19,002 bases of DNA from positions 18,393-37,394 of the forward strand of contig DIDF01000009.1 in the NCBI GenBank assembly GCA_002418005.1, in the 5' to 3' direction. The notes under the pieces are model-generated. The model worked only from the letters and a program-made list of their open reading frames with translations, searched no databases and had not been told where the DNA came from. Below, in pieces: positions 14,443 through 19,002 of the stretch; the stretch's first letter is position 1, and every line of letters starts with the position of its first letter. The position numbers and the translations under genes were made by a program. This stretch comes from Lactobacillaceae bacterium UBA5807 (lineage in GTDB: Bacteria > Bacillota > Bacilli > Lactobacillales > Lactobacillaceae).

Positions 14443-14817
14443 TTAACCGCCAAATAACATGTTAGCAAAGGCAATCACGATGCCAAACATGAGCAATAAA
14501 TAGCCCATTTGAAAGAAATAGGCTTCCAAATAAAGCAGGTTAAATAATTTGGGATCATTTTGGACCTGCTCTTTACTTAGCTTGATTTGAAAGTTTTCTT
14601 CATCGCCCTGGTTATATTTGGTAAAAACCGGTACCAACAACGCAGTTAAAAATAACAAAATTGCCGCAATAACCCCAGTTGCTATAAAGGTTAGTATAAC
14701 AAGGTTATTTAAGGGTTCATATTTAAAGAAGTAGGCAATGATCATTACAGCTGTCAATTGACCAGTCAGCTGATACCAAAAAGCTGCTTTTTTATCTGAT
14801 TCAATTTCAAATTTCAT
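14443..14817 (-). CDS. Small hypothetical membrane protein
   Basis: A 124-residue protein of unknown function with three or four hydrophobic segments: about 16-30, 38-66 (long enough for one or two passes) and 99-122. A charged loop with KYNQGDEENFQIKLSKEQ lies between. I do not recognise the family. The first residues are charged (MKFEIESDKKAAF), so it has no signal peptide. GGGGTGGG-like sequence precedes the ATG at 14817. It stands alone between the copper operon and the heat-shock gene, divergent from hsp20, and codon use looks like its neighbours. The frame is probably real because of its length, start signal and consistent hydrophobic pattern. Confidence 0.7.
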   Translation of the reverse strand: MKFEIESDKKAAFWYQLTGQLTAVMIIAYFFKYEPLNNLVILTFIATGVIAAILLFLTALLVPVFTKYNQGDEENFQIKLSKEQVQNDPKLFNLLYLEAYFFQMGYLLLMFGIVIAFANMLFGG

Positions 14818-14897
14818 TTACCCACCCCTATTTCAATAAAAATAAGTTAAACCGAAGTTCACCTAAAGTCTACCACATCAGGAATTTAAAATTATTT

Positions 14898-14956
14898 TTG
14901 GCACTCTGTGATTTTGAGTGCTAATTACTTGCATCCCATTTCAGTCTGTTTACTAT
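14898..14956 (+). promoter_or_regulatory. CIRCE operator and promoter of hsp20
   Basis: TTGGCACTC (14898-14906), a 9-bp spacer, then GAGTGCTAA (14916-14924) match the CIRCE element (TTAGCACTC-N9-GAGTGCTAA) with one base changed. It is immediately followed by -35 TTGCAT (14929-14934) and -10 TACTAT (14951-14956) with a 16-bp spacer. CIRCE is bound by the heat-shock repressor HrcA, which is not encoded in this window. The 5' leader is then about 95 nt long. Confidence 0.93.
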
Positions 14957-15055
14957 AGAAGATGCAGGGAGGAAAAAGGGCAAAGGTTTCGAGCCACTCT
15001 CCTTCCACCAACAAAGAACGCTTGTTGAATTCATATACAAGAGGAGATTGGTATT

Positions 15056-15478
15056 ATGGCAAACGAAGTAATGAATCGTTTCGGATTGGATCCTTTCTTT
15101 GATGGTTTGGCAAGTCACATTATGAGCCCAATGAACAACTGGGTTGATAGAGATCTTAAGACAGATATTAAAGAAACCGATAAGCAATATCTGTTGAAAG
15201 TTGATATCCCTGGCGTTGACAAGAAAGATATTCATCTTGGCTATCAAGACGGCAACTTGATGTTAAACGTTGACCAACAAGACGCAAAGGAACAAAAGGA
15301 CGAATCTGGTAAGGTCATTGCTAGTGAAAGAAGTCATGGTGTAATGTCAAGAACTTATGAACTTCCTGATGTTGACCGTGAACACATCACTGCTCGTTTG
15401 GACAATGGTGTTCTTGAGATTGTCGTTCCAAAGGCAACCACAAGTGAAAGCAATGGCAGCCACATTGAAATTCAATAA
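15056..15478 (+). CDS. Small heat shock protein, Hsp20/alpha-crystallin family
   Basis: A 140-residue ATP-independent holdase that binds unfolding proteins during heat, acid or ethanol stress. The alpha-crystallin domain spans about 33-127, beginning DLKTDIKETDKQYLLKVDIP and including YELP (101-104) and LDNGVLEIVVPK (115-126). A C-terminal I-x-I motif (I137, I139) for oligomer assembly is present. The N-terminal arm (1-32) is Met-rich with FG and DPF, as in lactic-acid-bacterial Hsp20. The ATG at 15056 has GAGGAGA with an 8-nt gap. The CIRCE operator upstream shows HrcA control, and an intrinsic terminator follows, so it is monocistronic. Confidence 0.96.
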   Translation: MANEVMNRFGLDPFFDGLASHIMSPMNNWVDRDLKTDIKETDKQYLLKVDIPGVDKKDIHLGYQDGNLMLNVDQQDAKEQKDESGKVIASERSHGVMSRTYELPDVDREHITARLDNGVLEIVVPKATTSESNGSHIEIQ

Positions 15479-15514
15479 TTCAAATGCCATCAAATAATAT
15501 TATATTTCCGAAGA

Positions 15515-15570
15515 AGCCCCTATTAAGATATCTTGAAACTTCGAAATACCTCTTCTCAGGGGCTTTTTTT
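15515..15570 (+). terminator. Intrinsic terminator of hsp20
   Basis: AGCCCCT (15515-15521) pairs with AGGGGCT (15558-15564) and is followed by a run of T to 15570. The enclosed segment is large (36 nt) and can fold further. The T run ends 26 nt before a -10-like TATACT (15596-15601) for the next gene. Confidence 0.8.
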
Positions 15571-15636
15571 ATGGCTTTTTTAAATTGGATTGGGTTATAC
15601 TTGGTTGACTAATAAATAAACAAAGGAGATTTATCT

Positions 15637-15954
15637 ATGGCAGATATTTTAGTTTCGACTACTGAACACATTGGTAAAGATTATGAAGTTTTAGGCGAAG
15701 TCTTTGGTTTGACTACTCAGTCCAAGAACGTTGTTTCTAACTTGGGCGCGGGTTTAAAGAACTTAGTCGGTGGTGAAATTAAAGCTTATACCGAAATGAT
15801 GGACAAATCCCGGGAGGAAGCAATTACCCGCTTAAAACAAAATGCCGCCAAGATGGGGGCTGATGCCGTTGTTATGATGCGGTTTGATTCAGGCTCGATT
15901 GGTTCAGACATGCAAAGCGTTGCAGCTTATGGTACCGCCGTTAAATATAAGTAA
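15637..15954 (+). CDS. YbjQ family (UPF0145, heavy-metal-binding-domain-like) protein
   Basis: A 105-residue protein matching the YbjQ family over its full length. It begins MADILVSTTEHIGKDYEVLG, contains the conserved SKNVV, GGEIKAYTEMMDKSREEA and GADAVVMMRFD stretches, and ends SVAAYGTAVK. The family forms a small pentameric dodecin-like fold; a metal-binding role was proposed from its Pfam name, but its function is not established. AAAGGAG lies before the ATG at 15637 and a -10-like TATACT at 15596-15601, so it probably has its own promoter. It has no cysteines or histidine clusters beyond His12, so metal binding by soft ligands looks unlikely here. Confidence 0.9.
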   Translation: MADILVSTTEHIGKDYEVLGEVFGLTTQSKNVVSNLGAGLKNLVGGEIKAYTEMMDKSREEAITRLKQNAAKMGADAVVMMRFDSGSIGSDMQSVAAYGTAVKYK

Positions 15955-15968
15955 TTTAGATTTTTAGA

Positions 15969-16073
15969 GCGGCTTACAAGTTTCTAATTTGTGCAGGGAC
16001 TCTCATCCTGTTCACCGCAACTTGTAGGGTTAATAACAACTATCTTTATTATCCTGGCCAACCAGGAAAGATA
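15969..16073 (+). ncRNA. Structured intergenic element, candidate pseudoknotted RNA
   Basis: CTTACAAGTT (15973-15982) pairs with AACTTGTAGG (16019-16028), and GCGG (15969-15972) with CCGC (16015-16018). The two pairings cross, as in a pseudoknot. Between them, GTG-CAGG (15991-15997) pairs with CCTG-TT-CAC (16007-16015), although C16015 is shared with the CCGC pairing. A second hairpin follows: CCTGG/CCAGG (16053-16066) inside TATCTT/AAGATA (16041-16073). The strand is uncertain; plus is favoured because a hairpin terminator lies downstream. No known class is recognised. It could be a small RNA, a 3' UTR structure of the YbjQ gene or coincidence. Confidence 0.4.
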
Positions 16074-16133
16074 TAAAATCAAGCAACCAAACTTGAAACA
16101 GTAAAATTTAATTTTCTATTTAACAAGTTTTTG

Positions 16134-16200
16134 AACAAACAAAAACCAGAGATGTCATAGTCTATGTTTAAATACTATGGTATCTCTGGTTTATTTGTTT
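16134..16200. terminator. Long bidirectional terminator hairpin
   Basis: AAACCAGAGAT (16143-16153) pairs with ATCTCTGGTTT (16182-16192), continuing inward through two G-T pairs to CATAGT/ACTATG (16156-16161 with 16174-16179). With imperfect A/T-rich outer pairing to 16134 and 16200, the total is about 25 bp around a 12-nt loop. T-rich tails exist on both strands. It lies between the convergent YbjQ and 16223-16540 genes. Confidence 0.8.
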
Positions 16201-16222
16201 CTAAATATAGTTAACTGTTTAA

Positions 16223-16540
16223 CTAAAATAGGTATTTGCCCATTTTATCGTTGTCATACATGAAGGCACCAATCTTGGCTTGTTCTTCACCATTTGCTTC
16301 GCCCCAAGTATAAAGAGCTCCTTCGACTTCCTCGAATTCGTGGTAAGTAGTAGTGCCAACAGTGTTACCCAAATTCTTTATTAAACCTTTGTCAGCCTTG
16401 ATTTTCTTGAAAAGGTCAGCGTCTTTCTTGTACATTTCAAAGATTTTTTCTAAAAAGCTAATCTTTTGATCCAAAGAAACACTATCCGCTTCCTTGAGTT
16501 TTTCAGCTTCATCGGCAATTGTTTTAATCGACTCATCCAT
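16223..16540 (-). CDS. Small hypothetical cytosolic protein
   Basis: A 105-residue, acidic, helix-rich soluble protein that I do not recognise. The N-terminal half (1-50) is strongly charged and helical (IADEAEKLKEADSVSLDQ, FEMYKKDADLFKKIKADKG). The second half has KNLGNTVGTTTYHEF and ends DNDKMGKYLF. There is no signal peptide, membrane segment or metal motif. GAGGG precedes the ATG at 16540. A promoter of its own (-35 TCGACT 16605-16610, -10 TATACT 16582-16587, spacer 17) overlaps the end of aroB's downstream region, so it can be expressed apart from aroFB. The frame is likely real given the signals around it. Confidence 0.75.
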   Translation of the reverse strand: MDESIKTIADEAEKLKEADSVSLDQKISFLEKIFEMYKKDADLFKKIKADKGLIKNLGNTVGTTTYHEFEEVEGALYTWGEANGEEQAKIGAFMYDNDKMGKYLF

Positions 16541-16581
16541 TGAAAATCCCTCACTTTATCTTTCTGGTAATCTACTAAACA

Positions 16582-16610
16582 AGTATAGACCAGCCTTCAA
16601 GATAAGTCGA
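16582..16610 (-). promoter_or_regulatory. Promoter of the 16223-16540 gene
   Basis: On the minus strand, -35 TCGACT (16605-16610) and -10 TATACT (16582-16587) are separated by 17 bp, in the 76-bp gap between the aroB stop and this gene. No terminator is seen between them, so aroB readthrough may also contribute. Confidence 0.55.
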
Positions 16611-16616
16611 GGTGGC

Positions 16617-17711
16617 TTATTTCACCAAATCAGTTAAGTTTAAGAAATCGGCAATTTCATCACTTGGAACTGACTTGATAGCAGGGCCGCCGATAGCCTT
16701 TAAGTAAACAAGATTCAAATGGCCATTGTGGTTCTTCTTGTCATTTTTAATCTTATCAAGGATGGCTGCCGGATCATCCAAGAATCTGGAAGTAGTTGGT
16801 AGGCCAACGGCGTCAAACCGATCTTTAATTTCTTGGGTTAATCCTTTAGGGCTTAAGCCTTTGCTTTCAAAAATCCGGCAAATCGCAACTAAACCAATAC
16901 TTACAGCTTCACCATGGCGAAGATCACCTTCACTTAAGGCTTCAACCGCATGGCCCATAGTATGGCCGAAGTTCAATAACTGGCGAATACCGCCTTCTTG
17001 AGCATCTTGTTCAACAACAGTTGTCTTGTACTGAATGGATAACTCACTGAGCTCTTCTGCGTTTTCCAAAATATCATCGACGGAATTAATTTTGTTTACC
17101 AAGTCCCAAAGTGGGCCATCAGTTAACCCAGCAGTTTTTACAATCTCCCCGTAACCTTCAACCAAGTCACGCTTGTGCAAGGTTCTTAAAGTTTCTGGAT
17201 CAATGATAACTAAATCAGGTTGAAGAAAAGCCCCGATTATATTCTTAGTATCATTATGGTCAACAGCAGTTTTGCCGCCAACTGAGCTATCTACCTGGGC
17301 TAAAAGCGAGGTTGGGATTTGAACTAAGGAAATTCCTCTCATGTAAGTTGCGGCAACAAAGCCAGCCAAATCGCCCGTAACACCACCACCTAAAGCAACA
17401 ATCGCATCATCTCTGGTAAAATGGTCAGCTGCCATTTGGCTGATCAGCTTTCCCAACATATCTAATGACTTAGATTCTTCGCCGGCAGGGAATTGGTATT
17501 CTTTAACTTCAAAGCCCACTTTTTCAAGTGAGTCAGCAACTCGTCCCTGGTAAATGGGGGCAACATTGTCGTCACTGATTAAAGCAATTTTACGCTTGTT
17601 CCAAATGTTGCCAATTAATTCACCAACATGATCTAAAATACCTTTTTGAATATCGACGTTGTATTCTTTACCAGCCTGATTTGCTGGGATTTTCACATTA
17701 ATTTGTCTCAT
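16617..17711 (-). CDS. aroB: 3-dehydroquinate synthase AroB
   Basis: Cytosolic NAD- and divalent-metal-dependent enzyme that converts DAHP to 3-dehydroquinate, the second step of the shikimate pathway. The 364 residues match the family. The NAD-binding stretch ALGGGVTGDLAGFVAATY (106-123) is followed by IPTSLLAQVDSSVGGKTAVD (132-151). Metal ligands are visible as Glu189 (EGYGEIVKTA), His250 (LNFGHTMGHA) and His266 (LRHGEAV). The start overlaps the aroF stop as ATGA, so the two enzymes are translationally coupled. Later shikimate genes are not in this window; the transcript may end here or run into the small downstream gene. Confidence 0.97.
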   Translation of the reverse strand: MRQINVKIPANQAGKEYNVDIQKGILDHVGELIGNIWNKRKIALISDDNVAPIYQGRVADSLEKVGFEVKEYQFPAGEESKSLDMLGKLISQMAADHFTRDDAIVALGGGVTGDLAGFVAATYMRGISLVQIPTSLLAQVDSSVGGKTAVDHNDTKNIIGAFLQPDLVIIDPETLRTLHKRDLVEGYGEIVKTAGLTDGPLWDLVNKINSVDDILENAEELSELSIQYKTTVVEQDAQEGGIRQLLNFGHTMGHAVEALSEGDLRHGEAVSIGLVAICRIFESKGLSPKGLTQEIKDRFDAVGLPTTSRFLDDPAAILDKIKNDKKNHNGHLNLVYLKAIGGPAIKSVPSDEIADFLNLTDLVK

Positions 17712-18724
17712 AACTTTACCTCGCTTTTAACATTGACTGGTGTAGTAACAACTTTTCTAACAGCTAAAGCTTTTTGAGCCATTTCCAAGTATTGATCTGG
17801 CTTCAAAGCTTGCGGTCCATCTGAAAATGCATGAGCTGGGTCATTGTGGATTTCAACAATCAATCCACAAGCTCCGGCAGCAACTCCGGCAAGTGCTTCT
17901 GGAGTAACAAATTCAGTATGCCCGGCAGCATGACTAGGATCGATAATTACAGTATAATGGGTGAGTTTTTGAAGAACCGGGACCGCACCAACATCCAAGG
18001 TGTTTCTGGTGTATTTGTTATCAAATGTCCGAATTCCTCTTTCAGCAATCATGATGTTGTGATTGCCACCAGCGGCAATGTATTCGGAGGCGTTTAAGAT
18101 ATCATCAATGGTGGCTGACATCCCTCTTTTGAGCATAACAGGAATCTTAGTTTTGCCAACGGCTTTTAACAGTGAGAAGTTTTGCATATTCCGAGCACCA
18201 ATTTGAAAAATATCGGTGTATTGACCAACCAAATCAACATGTTCGTCATCCATAACTTCCGTGATAACATCCATGCCAAACTCATCAGCAGCATTTCTCA
18301 AGAATTTAAGGCCATCAAGTCCAAGCCCTTGGAAAGAGTAAGGGGAAGTTCTTGGCTTGTATGCACCGCCACGGAGAACTGTAGCACCGCCAGCTTTGGC
18401 AACTTTAGCCATCAGCTTAATGTGATCAGCGCCTTCAACAGAACATGGACCAGCCATCATAGTAAAATTATCTCCACCAATAACACTATGCGCAGTTCTG
18501 ATAATGGTATCTTCTGGATGAAACAAGCGGCTGCCTTGCACTGACTTTGGAACATCCTCAATAATTTGTTCAGCAGCGTTTACTTCTTCAAACAAAAGAT
18601 CGTCACGAGTAATTCCTTGAACAGCAATTCGGTTATTATGAACAAACACTTCATGTTTGTCTTCAAACCGATCCTTAATTTCGTCAATCTTATTTAGTTG
18701 GTCCTCTTTAATAACAATAATCAT
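17708..18724 (-). CDS. aroF: 3-deoxy-7-phosphoheptulonate (DAHP) synthase, type Ibeta
   Basis: First enzyme of aromatic amino acid synthesis, condensing phosphoenolpyruvate and erythrose 4-phosphate. The 338-residue protein has an N-terminal ferredoxin-like domain (1 to about 65), which in this subfamily mediates feedback control. The KDO8P-synthase-like barrel follows, with GPCSVE (92-97), KPRTSPYSF (123-131), IGARNMQN (175-182), LKRG (198-201), DPSHAAGH (262-269) and EIHNDP (291-296). The start at 18724 was chosen because AGAGGA lies 7 nt upstream and it matches the usual N-terminus (MIIVIKED). A longer in-frame reading to 18817 has no ribosome binding site and crosses a terminator. A complex leader with two terminators lies upstream, suggesting transcriptional attenuation. 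Confidence 0.96.
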   Translation of the reverse strand: MIIVIKEDQLNKIDEIKDRFEDKHEVFVHNNRIAVQGITRDDLLFEEVNAAEQIIEDVPKSVQGSRLFHPEDTIIRTAHSVIGGDNFTMMAGPCSVEGADHIKLMAKVAKAGGATVLRGGAYKPRTSPYSFQGLGLDGLKFLRNAADEFGMDVITEVMDDEHVDLVGQYTDIFQIGARNMQNFSLLKAVGKTKIPVMLKRGMSATIDDILNASEYIAAGGNHNIMIAERGIRTFDNKYTRNTLDVGAVPVLQKLTHYTVIIDPSHAAGHTEFVTPEALAGVAAGACGLIVEIHNDPAHAFSDGPQALKPDQYLEMAQKALAVRKVVTTPVNVKSEVKL

Positions 18725-18772
18725 ATGAAAATCCTCTTTCCAAAATTTAATTTTAATTTTTAATAAAATAAA

Positions 18773-18799
18773 ACCCTCGCGGTTAAACACTGCGAGGGT
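18773..18799 (-). terminator. Terminator 2 in the aroF leader (leader-proximal attenuator candidate)
   Basis: ACCCTCGC pairs with GCGAGGGT (18773-18780 with 18792-18799) around an 11-nt loop, followed on the transcribed strand by TTTATTTTATT. It lies about 50 nt before the aroF start codon, so it would stop transcription before the gene unless bypassed. The loop and one stem base carry CAGTGTTTAA (minus strand), complementary to terminator 1. Confidence 0.85.
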
Positions 18800-18820
18800 A
18801 AAAAGCCAATTTATCATGGT

Positions 18821-18862
18821 AAAAAAATTGTGGCCCCACAGTGTTTAAGTTACTGTGTGGCC
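18821..18862 (-). terminator. Terminator 1 in the aroF leader
   Basis: An 11-bp stem with one mismatch (GGCCCCACAGT at 18832-18842 with ACTGTGTGGCC at 18852-18862, plus-strand notation) and a 9-nt loop. On the minus strand it is followed by seven T (18821-18827). Its loop and 3' arm carry TTAAACACTG (minus strand), perfectly complementary to terminator 2. It could end an upstream transcript or act as a first attenuator. Confidence 0.85.
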
Positions 18863-18876
18863 GTTTCACGCTGAAA

Positions 18877-18947
18877 TACTACTGGCCGCACAGGATGCGT
18901 TTGTGTCCGCACCCTGCCCGGCACAGACACTATCTAAACCAGTAGTA
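18877..18947 (-). ncRNA. Multi-stem leader RNA upstream of aroF, candidate regulatory element
   Basis: An outer stem of 9 bp (18877-18885 with 18939-18947) encloses two alternative inner hairpins. Hairpin Y: 18891-18899 with 18908-18916 (9 bp, one G-T). Hairpin X: 18903-18913 with 18920-18930 (11 bp, three G-T). They share bases and cannot both form as nested stems. Alternatively Y forms and its loop GACAC pairs with upstream GTGTC (18926-18930), giving a pseudoknot. A small TTTCA/TGAAA hairpin (18864-18876) links it to terminator 1. It has no T-box core sequence and no known riboswitch class is recognised. Confidence 0.5.
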
Positions 18948-19002
18948 ATAGTATCGATTAATTTGTATATCAGTGATTAAAGTCTTCAAATGTCAAATTA
19001 AG

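Noticed and set aside
14985..15050. RNA thermometer in the hsp20 leader
   Set aside because: Only short stems (CTTGT/ACAAG, GGC/GCC) are seen and the Shine-Dalgarno sequence is not paired; CIRCE already explains heat control.
14921..15247. Minus-strand open frame opposite hsp20 and its promoter
   Set aside because: It covers the -35/-10 and Hsp20 coding strand and has no ribosome binding site or recognisable domain.
15973..16034. SAM-III (SMK box) riboswitch
   Set aside because: ACAAGTT and its complement resemble that class, but the downstream anti-Shine-Dalgarno pairing and a metK gene are missing.
18725..18817. In-frame N-terminal extension of aroF, or an aromatic-rich leader peptide (starts MINWLFTLAVFN)
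   Set aside because: There is no ribosome binding site before the ATG at 18817, and the frame runs through terminator 2. The start at 18724 has a good site and matches the family N-terminus.
18773..18947. T-box riboswitch in front of aroF
   Set aside because: The terminator is present but the conserved T-box core (AGGGTGGNACCGCG) is not; AGGGTGCGGAC is only a partial resemblance and lies inside another stem.
1..19002. Mobile element, prophage, CRISPR or defence island
   Set aside because: No transposase, integrase, direct repeat-spacer pattern, toxin-antitoxin pair or defence-type domain is seen.

Overview
The window looks like chromosomal DNA from a low-GC Gram-positive bacterium of the Lactobacillaceae. 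Supporting signs are strong AGGAGG-type ribosome binding sites, a CIRCE operator in front of an Hsp20 gene, CopY-type cop boxes, a LytTR/DUF3021 gene pair and an AroF of the Bacillus-like Ibeta type. The family assignment is an inference from protein style; species cannot be told. There is no tRNA, rRNA, CRISPR array, transposase or phage gene.

Layout: (1) 1-3205, minus strand, a phosphate-uptake operon pstS-pstC-pstA-pstB running off the left edge, with Pho-box-like repeats in 11-bp phase upstream of pstS. (2) 3395-4123, plus strand, a divergent PhoB/OmpR-type response-regulator gene interrupted by one in-frame amber codon, with a receiver domain that lacks most phosphorylation residues. (3) 4261-5174, a LytTR regulator and DUF3021 membrane-protein pair. 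(4) 5273-6715, an MFS (DHA2-type) exporter, convergent with (5) pncB and an NrtR-like Nudix-derived regulator (6721-9046, minus), with two related inverted repeats in front of pncB. (6) 9231-10085, a fructosamine-kinase-family protein, convergent with (7) an EamA permease (10248-11183, minus). (8) 11336-13929, minus, a copper operon copY-copB with two cop boxes. (9) 13930-14442, a gene-poor stretch with three inverted repeats and a broken short reading frame, followed by a small membrane protein (14443-14817, minus). (10) 15056-15954, plus, hsp20 under CIRCE and a YbjQ-family protein. (11) 15955-16222, a structured intergenic region with a possible pseudoknot and a long terminator. (12) 16223-16540, minus, a small hypothetical protein. 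(13) 16617-18724, minus, aroF-aroB with overlapping stop and start. (14) 18725-19002, a complex leader in front of aroF with two intrinsic terminators and an upstream multi-stem RNA.

Most genes are housekeeping or stress accessory genes: phosphate uptake, NAD salvage, copper export, heat shock and the first two shikimate steps. The least explained parts are non-coding. The best candidate for something undescribed is the aroF leader: two terminator hairpins carry a perfectly complementary 10-nt stretch, and a stem with two mutually exclusive inner folds lies upstream. That is the layout expected of a transcription attenuator or riboswitch, but no known class was recognised. Second are the pseudoknot-like element at 15969-16028 and the amber-split atypical regulator next to the Pho boxes.
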